Source: Bacteroidales bacterium UBA1035 (GTDB taxonomy: Bacteria > Bacteroidota > Bacteroidia > Bacteroidales > Dysgonomonadaceae). From it: a stretch of DNA of 19,171 nt. Location of the stretch: assembly GCA_002316835.1 (NCBI GenBank), contig DCEG01000116.1, positions 1 to 19,171 of the forward strand, read 5' to 3'. Positions 1 through 8,255 of this stretch are shown one piece after another (position 1 is the stretch's first letter; each line of letters opens with the position of its first letter). The translations under genes and the position numbers were made by a program. The notes below the pieces were generated by a model that did no database searches, had not been told where the DNA came from, and saw only the letters and a program-made list of their open reading frames with translations.

Positions 1-6
1 GGTTGG

Positions 7-23
7 GTACTCGCTCCGAGTAC
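7..23. repeat. Short inverted repeat at left edge
   Basis: GTACTCG at 7-13 and CGAGTAC at 17-23 form a perfect 7-bp inverted repeat with a 3-nt loop, directly in front of the strong terminator stem. It could be a second hairpin in the 3' end of an upstream transcript or simply the last codons of an upstream gene. The upstream gene lies outside the window, so no function is assigned. Confidence 0.4.
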
Positions 24-24
24 T

Positions 25-66
25 CAAGAGGCTTCAAATCAATCGATTTGAAGCCTCTTGTTTTTT
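25..66 (+). terminator. Intrinsic terminator of an upstream rightward gene
   Basis: A perfect 16-bp stem (25-40 paired with 45-60) with a 4-nt AATC loop is followed at once by six Ts (61-66). This is a classic rho-independent terminator in plus orientation, so it ends a transcript entering from the left. On the minus strand the stem is not followed by a T run, so it is not an obvious terminator for the convergent regulator gene, although so strong a hairpin could still act as a barrier. The 110 bases from 67 to 176 show no gene or further clear structure. Confidence 0.9.
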
Positions 67-176
67 AGAATGCTCTGGATTCTTTTGTCTTGTTAATGAA
101 AACTTCAGGTATCTTTAATAATCATAAGGCGGTTTTGAAGATCGACTATGTTTAAGTCAAACTCACGTCAATCATA

Positions 177-2738
177 TTAATTTTCAGGTTTGCACTTTTG
201 CTCTATGACTTGCATGAAAGAGCATTGATAGTTGATCCCCAATGAAGATTCATATTCATTGCAAAAAGAATCGTATATTGTTTTTGCTAATCCTATTTTT
301 CCTTGTTGATAAAGGATAAAACATTTAACTTGCAATGCTTCTTCGTTAAGGTAATCATACTGGAACAGAGCATCTGCTATTTTCAATTTTAAGGTATCAG
401 TCAAAGTGAAATTCTTTAATAATTGGGATAAAAGGTCGATTGCTGTATTTGAAAAATCGTTTTTAAACGTATCAATCCAATCGATCTCCACACCCGGAAG
501 TAATCCACCGAGTAGGAGCAACTCTATCAGTTTTTCTAAATTCTGATTATCCTTTTCATTGAATAATCTGACGGTTTCTAAATAGTCGCACTGCGTATTA
601 TCTTCAATTTGAATTCGCCAGAAACTGTTCTGGTTTATTATTTTCACATCACCGATCTCTTCTAAAATACTACGCAATTTACTCATGTATACATTTCTGT
701 TGTTTTTAGCAGCTTCTTCAGTTTTGTCATGCCAGAACAATCGGATTAATTTTTTTCCGCTGATTCCTTTTGGATCTCTTGCAGTGTATAGAATAAGAGC
801 GATTAGTAGAGTTTTGAGCGTTGGGGTGAACGATGCTGTAATATCGTTTCCACTTTTGTCTATTACTCGGAATCTTCCAAGAAAGCATATGCATTTATCT
901 GAGAATTTATAAAATTGTTGGATAGGAGTATCTTCAGATGCAGGCATTTCAATTTCTTTCAAGATATCATGTCCATCGTTGGATGATTTTCCGTATTCAG
1001 ACAAACTTTGTTTTTGATTAAGTCTTTTTTTATATAGATGGAAAGCGAGGAAAAAGACAAACCCAAAAATGATAAAGACAACTATGTATCTGAAAGTTTT
1101 ATTTAAGGTTGCTTTATCATTTGCTATATTGTCTTGTTGAACAAGTTTGACCGACATTGATGGATAATCGATCTCATAAATTTCCAAAGTTGATTCGCCG
1201 CTTACTTGTGATAGGAGGATTAATGAATAAAAATTTTTCTGTCCGGGTGAGAAAAACAAGTTTGTGTACATATATTGAGCATCAAAGTCGATACCAATGG
1301 GTAAGGACATTGGTTCAAACGCTGCTTGAGCAGTGTTAATTTTCATTAATGTCCCACCTCTTTGAGTAGTAAAAAGATAAAAACTCTGATCATCCTTATT
1401 ATATATCATATTTTCACCCGGAACAAAATCACCATTTATCGGACTTGTGTCCATTGACCACAGTCGGTTTACTTTTCTATTTTTCAAATTTATCGAAAAA
1501 AGGTCGTAGTAGTTACGGGGAGATAATTCTTGTCTGCCTGATGGTGATCCGCGACCACCAAAAATGTATAAATTTTCACCTTCAATCCCTGAAGCAGGTG
1601 AATAACGGGGAGATATTTCGGATAAAGTTATACTTGTTTGTTTTCTATTGTCATGAAAAGGATAACTAAAAAGCAGTTCATTATTGTATAAATAGTGCCC
1701 GTACCCACCAAAGCTGATTAATGTTGAATCAACCGGATTAAAGGTAACGGTATTGTTCCAGTAGTCGTGTTCAGCAAATGGCTCTTCTCTTCCTCTCCAG
1801 GTGTCCGAGGAAAAATCGAAAAAAGAATAAATATTTTCATTCAGATTATAAGATATTAATTCCCGTTCTGAGGGAACGAATATTAATTGATTGGGGTAAT
1901 TTGAAGCATATTCTCCATCTTTCACAGTCAGTATGTCAGCTTTTCTTGTACTTGGCTGAAAGATATAAAGCTCTTTCTTGTCTGTCGCGAAAAAAAACCG
2001 ATCACTTATAGAATCGAAAGTAACAGAGGGTGGAGTGTTGAATTTTTGCTCATAAATTTTTCTCCATGTAATGCGGTCATCAATAATCCACAGAGTGTTT
2101 TTTCCGACAGCAGGAACATTGGAAATCTCATCATAACAAATTTCGCCCGTATGTTGAGCCATTTTCCAGTGCCGTATCTCTTTATTGTCTCTTTTTAAGA
2201 TAATGTTTTTTATATTTACAGACGCAACATCATCTAACTCGAACCCTTCGAAAGGACAAAAGCCAAAGGCTATTCGCACATCTTTCACGCCTTTTATCCT
2301 AGGATGTGTTATTCTTATATATTCCCTGTCGTATTTCAGAGAGATCTGTCCATTTTCCGGATTCAGTTTCAAAGTAACACTTAGCCAAGACTCTAATTTT
2401 GTTTGTTTAGGAATAAAATGGACCTTATCTCCGGTAACTAAAATAGGTATTCGTTCATCTTCACGGCTTACACTGAACATAAGATCTATATTTTCATTAT
2501 TATTCGTAATAATGCGTAATACAGTACCGAACACATTTTCCTTTCTAACCCATAAATCAAAACTCAATGTAAACTCTTTCCCTTTTATCTTTAGAGGTAT
2601 TCCATTTTCCAATACCATACTTGTGAATTCAGAGTTGGGAAGTGGATATGATTTTACATGAAGCCCATATTCAAGGGAGTTTGCGTTGGAGGATATGTAG
2701 CTTAATATCGTTATGAAAATTATTGCCGCTTTTTTCAT
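177..2738 (-). CDS. Membrane-spanning Kelch/SARP-type transcriptional regulator
   Basis: Predicted 853-aa one-component regulator of the adjacent operon. In order it shows: a signal peptide (about 1-20); a LamG/concanavalin-like beta domain (about 54-185, with a FTLSFDLWV strand); Kelch/propeller-like repeats (about 220-535, with ISFGGYG near 341 and YIFGGRG near 389); one membrane helix (about 549-569) followed by the basic stretch YKKRLNQK, which puts the C-terminus in the cytoplasm; an OmpR/SARP-like winged helix (about 615-715, with NVYMSKLRSILEEIG as likely recognition helix); and a BTAD-like helical tail to the end. No kinase, receiver or phospho-acceptor domain is visible. The frame stays open to an ATG at 2789, but Met at 2738 starts a proper signal peptide, and a TATATTTG -7 motif lies inside the extra 17 codons. 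It is divergent from the PUL, as PUL regulators often are. The domain reading is by eye; the ligand is unknown. Confidence 0.8.
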   Translation of the reverse strand: MKKAAIIFITILSYISSNANSLEYGLHVKSYPLPNSEFTSMVLENGIPLKIKGKEFTLSFDLWVRKENVFGTVLRIITNNNENIDLMFSVSREDERIPILVTGDKVHFIPKQTKLESWLSVTLKLNPENGQISLKYDREYIRITHPRIKGVKDVRIAFGFCPFEGFELDDVASVNIKNIILKRDNKEIRHWKMAQHTGEICYDEISNVPAVGKNTLWIIDDRITWRKIYEQKFNTPPSVTFDSISDRFFFATDKKELYIFQPSTRKADILTVKDGEYASNYPNQLIFVPSERELISYNLNENIYSFFDFSSDTWRGREEPFAEHDYWNNTVTFNPVDSTLISFGGYGHYLYNNELLFSYPFHDNRKQTSITLSEISPRYSPASGIEGENLYIFGGRGSPSGRQELSPRNYYDLFSINLKNRKVNRLWSMDTSPINGDFVPGENMIYNKDDQSFYLFTTQRGGTLMKINTAQAAFEPMSLPIGIDFDAQYMYTNLFFSPGQKNFYSLILLSQVSGESTLEIYEIDYPSMSVKLVQQDNIANDKATLNKTFRYIVVFIIFGFVFFLAFHLYKKRLNQKQSLSEYGKSSNDGHDILKEIEMPASEDTPIQQFYKFSDKCICFLGRFRVIDKSGNDITASFTPTLKTLLIALILYTARDPKGISGKKLIRLFWHDKTEEAAKNNRNVYMSKLRSILEEIGDVKIINQNSFWRIQIEDNTQCDYLETVRLFNEKDNQNLEKLIELLLLGGLLPGVEIDWIDTFKNDFSNTAIDLLSQLLKNFTLTDTLKLKIADALFQYDYLNEEALQVKCFILYQQGKIGLAKTIYDSFCNEYESSLGINYQCSFMQVIEQKCKPEN

Positions 2739-2759
2739 TATGTATGAAATATGGACAAA

Positions 2760-2767
2760 CAAATATA
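2760..2767 (-). promoter_or_regulatory. Candidate -7 promoter element of the regulator gene
   Basis: Read on the minus strand this is TATATTTG, an exact match to the Bacteroidota -7 consensus TAnnTTTG. It sits 22 bases upstream of the ATG at 2738, giving a short leader of roughly 15 nt. No good -33 TTTG is seen at the usual distance. Its position inside the longer reading frame that begins at 2789 argues for the shorter start. Confidence 0.45.
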
Positions 2768-2961
2768 AGCTTTTTTCATGAAGAAACATTGCTTTTTTTG
2801 AAACAGTTTTATAAGAAATTTAAAAGAGCAGTATTTGGAATTTCCTACATATAATAACTTTTTAAAGTTTATTTTAATTACAGTAATGTTAAATTCTTAG
2901 TCAAGCACAAAAAAACTTACTAATTAATGTTTTTTTAAGGGAGGCTTTAATCACATACTCT

Positions 2962-2969
2962 TAGATTTG
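2962..2969 (+). promoter_or_regulatory. Candidate -7 promoter element of the PUL operon
   Basis: TAGATTTG matches the Bacteroidota -7 consensus TAnnTTTG exactly. Transcription would start near 2976, leaving a leader of about 240 nt before the ATG at 3215. A convincing -33 TTTG is absent at the expected distance, as would fit a promoter that needs an activator. TAAATTTT at 3185-3192 is a weaker alternative with a short leader. Confidence 0.4.
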
Positions 2970-2981
2970 CATAAATTCAAT

Positions 2982-3007
2982 AATAAATCTTAATGGCGAA
3001 TAAATCT
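2982..3007 (+). repeat. Direct repeat AATAAATCT, possible operator
   Basis: AATAAATCT occurs at 2982-2990 and again at 2999-3007, 17 bp start to start. Related AAATCT cores lie at 3027-3032 and 3109-3114, and in reverse at 2963-2968. SARP-family regulators are known to bind short direct repeats near their promoters, so these are candidates for the binding site of the divergent regulator. The AT-rich background makes chance similarity possible. Confidence 0.35.
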
Positions 3008-3055
3008 GATGAAAAATGTTTAATGTAAATCTACAATCAGAGCGTATACAATAGA

Positions 3056-3075
3056 ATAGAGTCATTAAACTCTAT
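3056..3075 (+). repeat. Small hairpin in the operon leader
   Basis: ATAGAGT (3056-3062) and ACTCTAT (3069-3075) form a 7-bp stem with a 6-nt loop. If transcription starts near 2976 this lies in the leader RNA. No T tract follows, so it is not a terminator. Confidence 0.4.
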
Positions 3076-3214
3076 ATGCAGTATAAAAAAATGAATAAAA
3101 AAATAATTAAATCTATATCGACAACTGAAATTTATCTAATTCAATGATTAAAAAATGTCTTGTCGGAAAGATATTCATTATTCTTAAATTTTCCAACTTA
3201 ATAATTAAAACATT

Positions 3215-4906
3215 ATGAACAAGCAAATTTTCTATGCGCTCCTATATGGAGTATTGGTGTTCTCAGCGGGAGTTTTTATCTCATGCGAAAACGATGATGT
3301 TGATGAATTAAAATCGAGAGTTACAGTCGTTGAGGGAATGATTCGAGAAGTTAAGCAACAATTAGAAAGTCTTCCGGCGGGCTCAACCGTAACAAGTGCT
3401 ACACAAAATGAAGGTATTTGGACCTTAGTACTAAGTAGTGGTCAGACAATTACAATTAATCCTTCTGCCGGTGGAGCTGCTTTGGATGTATTGGAAAAAG
3501 AGAACAGTATTGTTATCACCGTGGATGGAAAAGAATACGAATTACCTTTTGGTGCAGGATTTTACTCTTTAATTTATGCTCCTGAATTTAAGGATGGAGA
3601 AGTCCGTACCGGCGCAAATGGGAGAGCAACTGCAAAGTTTCTTGTGAAACCAGCGCTTACAGCAACTGCACTTGAAAATGCAACTTTTACAATCGGGGCT
3701 GCTAATGAATTAAAAATTCGCTCTGCCAGAAGTATTTTTAATGTTGATGGTGCAGTAACAGTTAATGGCGAATACATTGATGTTCCCATTCGCGTATTAG
3801 ACGGAGAGGCTTCGGGAAAAACTTATGCACTTGCTTTGCAAATGAATCTAAGCAGCGGCACTTATCTGTCCAATTATTTCAATCTCGTAGTTTCACCCGA
3901 CTTTACAGGTACCCCTGAAGATGTTGTTGCAGCTAAACTTATTAGCGCAGTCACCGATTACACTGAATTAGAAAATGGTTTCTCCACAGCTACACTGCCG
4001 GTGCCAACTGTGGACCCTTTGGGAACATTTAATTTTAAAGATCTTTTTGCAGAACTTCCTGCAGGTACTGTTAGGTTCGAATTAGGAGGAAAGTCTCTTC
4101 AAAACGATAATGTGGCACGCGATGATAGGTACGCAGTTTTCCGTAGTGCTCTCTCAGCTGATGGCACATGGGAATTGAAAGGACGTCCCGGCACTAACGG
4201 TGATGCACCTAATACTGAGCAAAATAGTGGTATTCTTATCAATGTTATTGTTGACGATGTAATCAAACATAAAATTTACTGGAAGATAATCGATCCTATT
4301 GCTTCAATTCCTGATGCAGCATTCGCAGGCTCTTTTAGTGGTTCACCTCATATTGAATATCCCGAAACTGTTGTATGGGAAAAAGGTGCACGCATTTATA
4401 ATTTCAATCAGGAGTTCACTAAAGGCGACTTCAAGCCTATGCACGATGGAGGAACTTTCGTTCAGACTTTTGCAAATTATGAGGTATTGCTTGGTAGCGA
4501 TTACATTATTTATAACGATGGAAGTGAACTTCAACTTGGAGAACTCGGAGCAAAATTAGCTAAACATTCACGCGGCTTGTATTGGGGAAATCGACAGTCG
4601 TCTATTGCAGCTTCGCAGCGTCGAAATCTTGATATCCCCGCTGATCAAAAAGGTAATGGCGAAATTATTGCCGGTTATGATGGAATTCCGGCAAGTGAAA
4701 TGTGGGATACTTTTGGCTTCCGTGTAACTAATACAGGCCTTGAAATGTCTGACAAGTACGGGGGTAATGCACTTCGTGTAGGTGTGGGATTACGTTATGA
4801 ATATGCATACGGAGAAAGGTTTGTCGGTCACAACGGAGCATTGGTATTCTTTTGGATAAACCGTCGTGTTAGTCCGGCCGATGTAATTGACCCTGCTCCA
4901 AGATAA
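3215..4906 (+). CDS. DUF4988-type surface lipoprotein, putative glycan-binding protein
   Basis: A 563-aa lipoprotein with signal peptide and lipobox FISC (lipidated Cys24). The next residues, ENDD, resemble the acidic signal for export to the Bacteroidota cell surface. Residues about 28-53 form a short coiled coil (DELKSRVTVVEGMIREVKQQ), followed by a small beta domain (TVTSATQNEGIWTLVLSSG), the usual look of a DUF4988 N-terminus. The remaining roughly 450 residues look like beta-sandwich repeats and have no recognisable catalytic motif. Being first in the operon, before SusC, it is a candidate surface glycan-binding protein in the role SusE/SusF play elsewhere. Binding function is inference from context; the C-terminal two thirds match no family I can name. 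Confidence 0.75.
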   Translation: MNKQIFYALLYGVLVFSAGVFISCENDDVDELKSRVTVVEGMIREVKQQLESLPAGSTVTSATQNEGIWTLVLSSGQTITINPSAGGAALDVLEKENSIVITVDGKEYELPFGAGFYSLIYAPEFKDGEVRTGANGRATAKFLVKPALTATALENATFTIGAANELKIRSARSIFNVDGAVTVNGEYIDVPIRVLDGEASGKTYALALQMNLSSGTYLSNYFNLVVSPDFTGTPEDVVAAKLISAVTDYTELENGFSTATLPVPTVDPLGTFNFKDLFAELPAGTVRFELGGKSLQNDNVARDDRYAVFRSALSADGTWELKGRPGTNGDAPNTEQNSGILINVIVDDVIKHKIYWKIIDPIASIPDAAFAGSFSGSPHIEYPETVVWEKGARIYNFNQEFTKGDFKPMHDGGTFVQTFANYEVLLGSDYIIYNDGSELQLGELGAKLAKHSRGLYWGNRQSSIAASQRRNLDIPADQKGNGEIIAGYDGIPASEMWDTFGFRVTNTGLEMSDKYGGNALRVGVGLRYEYAYGERFVGHNGALVFFWINRRVSPADVIDPAPR

Positions 4907-4932
4907 AATAAAATTTTCTGAGCAATAAAACA

Positions 4933-5026
4933 AAGCTTTAATTTAAGCTTCAAATAAATGATATCTTCCAACTTTCTTAAAGGAGTAGTAATTATTCTCC
5001 TCTCTTTAAGAGAGTTGAGGATACTC
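4933..5026 (+). promoter_or_regulatory. Palindromic spacer before the SusC gene
   Basis: The 161-bp spacer between the DUF4988 gene and susC-like gene holds two AAGCTT palindromes (4933-4938 and 4945-4950) and overlapping inverted repeats. AGGAG (4981-4985) can pair with CTCCT (4997-5001), while TCCTC (4998-5002) can pair with GAGGA (5017-5021) and CTCTC (5000-5004) with GAGAG (5010-5014). The first pairing excludes the others. No T tract and no exact TAnnTTTG is present, so neither a terminator nor a separate promoter is supported; RNA processing or attenuation is possible. Confidence 0.35.
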
Positions 5027-5067
5027 AAAATTAAATGTACCATTGAACAAATATTAATTTAATAATA

Positions 5068-8000
5068 ATGATAAAAAAAAGATATGTATCCGCTTCTCTG
5101 AAGTCGATAACGGTCATGCTTTTTTGCCTCATGCACATTTTTCCGATGTTTGCACAGTTGCGAACTGTAAACGGCACCGTCATTGACACCAATAATGAAA
5201 CAATTATTGGAGCGAGTGTAAGAATAGAAGGTACAACGCGTGGAACGGCAACAGATATTGACGGAAAATTCTCAATACAAGCTGCCCCGGATGAAATGAT
5301 AAGAATATCTTACATTGGCTATAACGATGTTGTAGTTGCAGCCTCGTCAATCACTCTCAATATTGTGATGAGGGAAGACCTGCAAACTTTAGATGAGGTA
5401 GTTGTAGTAGGATACGGAACCCGCAGGAAAGAAACGTTAACAGGTGCTGTTGCTGCTGTAACGTCTTCTGAAATTGTTGTTACGAAGAACGAAAACGTGG
5501 TGAATATGCTATCCGGAAAACTTCCGGGCGTACGTATTTCACAAAGAAGTTCACAGCCGGGAGAATTTGACAACGCAATCGATATTCGCGGTATGGGATC
5601 GCCACTTATCGTTGTGGATGGGATTCCTCGAGATCAGGCCTATTTCTCTCGTATGGACGCTACAGAAATTGAGAGTGTATCAGTGTTGAAAGATGCGTCT
5701 GCTGCAATTTATGGTGTGCGTGCTGCAAACGGTGTAATCCTTGTTACAACCAAGCGAGGTGTTTCAGCTACTACCGGAAAGTTCGATATAACGCTCTCTA
5801 CAAACTACGGTTTCCAATCGTTCCTTTATATGCCTGAAACAGCAGACGCTGTAACACATATGCTATTGATGAACGAAAAGGAGTTGAACAGTAACTTTGG
5901 ACGTAACTATTTTCATCTTGCTCCCCCTCGTTATACATACGATGAGATGTTTGTATATAGCACAGGTGTGAAACCGAGTACAAACTGGACAAATGAATTA
6001 TTTGATAAAGTATCACCTCAGCAACAGCATAACCTTTCGGTGAATGGTAGTTCGGAGGTTATTGACTACTTCTTCAACTTAGGCTATATGGATCAAATGG
6101 GATCTTACAAAAGCAAATCGTTAAATTACGACCGTTGGAATTTTCGCAGCAATGTAGACGCCCGTATTACTAAACGCCTGAAAGCGTCCATAATGTTAAG
6201 CGGTTTTATGGATGAGAGAAATCAACCATTTACGGATATTTGGGCTGTTTACAAAAAGGCGTGGACATATCGTCCTACCTCTCAGGCCTGGGTTGATGGT
6301 GATCATGAGCTTCCAGCCTACGATACAGAGATGTTGGAAAGTGAAAACCCGGTTGCTTCTACTAATAGTGCCTATTCCGGATTTCGTCAGGTAAAGCGAA
6401 CCAATTTTAATGGCGCTTTAGCGTTGACTTATGATATCCCGGGCATAGAAGGCCTTAACGCACGTGCTTTCTATAGTTATGATTATAATGCGCAAAACAA
6501 TACATCGCGTCAGCGTACATACAACTTGTTTAACCGTGGAGATGATGAAACACTTCAGAAATTTCTGCGCAATAGTCCCGGGAATTTAGAACGTAGAACT
6601 GAACTTGGCTATGGTACAGTTATGCAATTATCGCTCAACTATGCTAACAAATTTGGAGATCATAATGTGGGTGGAATGGTATTGTTTGAGGAGCAATACA
6701 ATTTTTGGGATAGTTTCTACGCACGACGCAACATGTTTTTCGACAGTGACTATCTTTTTGCCGGAGATGAAGAGGACCAGGTAGGTGGAATGGGTGGTGT
6801 TGGCGATAATGCACGACAGGCAATAGTAGGTAAAGCAAATTACGATTACAAATCAAAATATATAATCGACTACTCGTTTCGTTACGACGGCTCGTCACGC
6901 TTTCCAAAGGCAACCCGCTGGGGATTATTTCAATCCATATCAGCTGGTTGGAGATTAAGTGAAGAGGTATTTATTAAAGATCGTTTCTCGTTCCTTACCA
7001 ATTTGATGCTACGTGCATCATACGGTAAATTAGGAGATGACGGATCTGCTGGTAATTATCCGTCTACAATTGTTGGTTATAATCTGACATCAGACAGAGG
7101 TTGGTATTATAATAATGTGTTTATGACTTCTGTGAATCCGACGGCCATTCCTAATCCCAATTTGACATGGTATACTGCTACAACTGAAAATTTAGGTGTT
7201 GACTTCAACTTGTGGAATCAAAAACTAACAGGTACGGGTGAGGTGTTCAGACGTACCCGCGACGGATTGTTGAGAACACCCGAAGTGCAACTTCCGGGTT
7301 CAGTAGGAGCCAATATGCCGCAACAGAACATTGAAAGTGATCGTACATTTGGGTGGGAAGCCAGTCTTGGACATAGAAATCGTTGGCAAGGTATTACATA
7401 TTGGGTAAACGGACAGATTTCGGCTACCAAAAACAGGTGGATTTATCGTCTAGACAGTCCTGCAGGTAACTCAATGGAAAACTGGTACCGCCAGGATGTA
7501 ACCGGACGAAACCGTGATATTTGGTTTGCAATTCAGGAAGCAGGACGTTTTACGAGTTTAGACCAGATTCGCAATCAGCACAACACAACAGGTGGTAACT
7601 TTCACCAAGGATCTCTTCCAGGAGATTATTATTATCTCGACTGGAACAAAGATGGCGTTGTAAATGACCAGGATAGATTCCCCGTTGCCACTTATAACTT
7701 ACCAACTTTCAACTACGGAATTAATGGAGGTGCTGCATGGAGGGATATTGATTTTTCTATGAATTGGCAAGGGGCAGCTGGTGTTTACAATCAATATGAT
7801 GAGGTGTTTACAGAAGTGGGTCCATTTAATGGGGGTGCTGCGTTGGATATTTATACAGATCGTTGGCATACAGAAAATATATGGGACGATCCATGGAGTT
7901 CAGACACAAAGTGGATAGAGGGCCATTATCCCGCAACTGGGAGACCTTTTAATACCGGAACTACCGGAATTAAAAACACATCATACATCCGATTGAAAAC

Positions 8001-8232
8001 GATTGAGATAGGATATACATTGCCGAAGCCCTGGTTGACAAAAGTGAATGTAAATGATGTTCGACTGTATGTAAACGGGTATAACCTATTGACCTTTTCG
8101 GGATTAAAATATATGGATCCTGAACGTCCCGGAACTCGAGGAGGTGCTAATACAAGTGGTAATGCCAGTGTGTTGTTTTACAACTATCCTGTGAACCGTG
8201 TAATAAACATTGGTGCGATTTTGAAATTCTAA
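5068..8232 (+). CDS. susC: SusC-like TonB-dependent outer-membrane glycan transporter
   Basis: A 1054-aa SusC/RagA-family transporter that would import oligosaccharides across the outer membrane with energy from TonB-ExbBD. The signal peptide ends near MFA-Q (about residue 29). A CarboxypepD_reg-like domain follows (about 32-102, VNGTVIDTNNETIIGASV), then a TonB-box-like stretch DEVVVVGYG (about 109-117), the plug (about 120-231, with LSGKLPGV, IRGMGSPLIVVDGIPR and SVLKDASAAIYGVRAANGVI) and the beta barrel, ending in a C-terminal Phe typical of barrel proteins. An acidic DWNKDGVVNDQD loop near 860 is common in this family. It is followed after 23 bp by the SusD-like gene, its expected partner lid. 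Length and motifs are normal. The sugar specificity cannot be read from sequence. Confidence 0.97.
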   Translation: MIKKRYVSASLKSITVMLFCLMHIFPMFAQLRTVNGTVIDTNNETIIGASVRIEGTTRGTATDIDGKFSIQAAPDEMIRISYIGYNDVVVAASSITLNIVMREDLQTLDEVVVVGYGTRRKETLTGAVAAVTSSEIVVTKNENVVNMLSGKLPGVRISQRSSQPGEFDNAIDIRGMGSPLIVVDGIPRDQAYFSRMDATEIESVSVLKDASAAIYGVRAANGVILVTTKRGVSATTGKFDITLSTNYGFQSFLYMPETADAVTHMLLMNEKELNSNFGRNYFHLAPPRYTYDEMFVYSTGVKPSTNWTNELFDKVSPQQQHNLSVNGSSEVIDYFFNLGYMDQMGSYKSKSLNYDRWNFRSNVDARITKRLKASIMLSGFMDERNQPFTDIWAVYKKAWTYRPTSQAWVDGDHELPAYDTEMLESENPVASTNSAYSGFRQVKRTNFNGALALTYDIPGIEGLNARAFYSYDYNAQNNTSRQRTYNLFNRGDDETLQKFLRNSPGNLERRTELGYGTVMQLSLNYANKFGDHNVGGMVLFEEQYNFWDSFYARRNMFFDSDYLFAGDEEDQVGGMGGVGDNARQAIVGKANYDYKSKYIIDYSFRYDGSSRFPKATRWGLFQSISAGWRLSEEVFIKDRFSFLTNLMLRASYGKLGDDGSAGNYPSTIVGYNLTSDRGWYYNNVFMTSVNPTAIPNPNLTWYTATTENLGVDFNLWNQKLTGTGEVFRRTRDGLLRTPEVQLPGSVGANMPQQNIESDRTFGWEASLGHRNRWQGITYWVNGQISATKNRWIYRLDSPAGNSMENWYRQDVTGRNRDIWFAIQEAGRFTSLDQIRNQHNTTGGNFHQGSLPGDYYYLDWNKDGVVNDQDRFPVATYNLPTFNYGINGGAAWRDIDFSMNWQGAAGVYNQYDEVFTEVGPFNGGAALDIYTDRWHTENIWDDPWSSDTKWIEGHYPATGRPFNTGTTGIKNTSYIRLKTIEIGYTLPKPWLTKVNVNDVRLYVNGYNLLTFSGLKYMDPERPGTRGGANTSGNASVLFYNYPVNRVINIGAILKF

Positions 8233-8255
8233 TTGAGGAATAAAGAATAATAACA

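Larger units (their letters stand above)
2790..3214. promoter_or_regulatory. Divergent intergenic control region
   Basis: This AT-rich stretch separates the regulator from the first PUL gene and holds no credible coding frame. It contains an exact TAnnTTTG element (2962-2969), four forward AAATCT copies (2985-2990, 3002-3007, 3027-3032, 3109-3114) and one reverse copy overlapping the -7 element (2963-2968), an inverted repeat TGTA-N4-TACA (3024-3035), and a 7-bp hairpin (3056-3075). A weaker -7-like TAAATTTT lies at 3185-3192. The arrangement fits an operator and promoter region controlled by the adjacent regulator; the assignment is inference. Confidence 0.55.

Noticed and set aside
1..66. 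Possible tRNA 3' end (TTCAAAT resembles a T-loop)
   Set aside because: The bases on either side do not form a T-stem or acceptor stem; the segment is better explained by the perfect terminator hairpin.
2185..2661. 158-codon plus-strand reading frame opposite the regulator
   Set aside because: It lies wholly antisense to the well-supported regulator N-terminus, shows no domain, and has the low-complexity look of a shadow frame.
2982..3114. CRISPR-like repeat array
   Set aside because: The repeats are only 6-9 bp with irregular spacing, and no cas genes are present; an operator is a better explanation.
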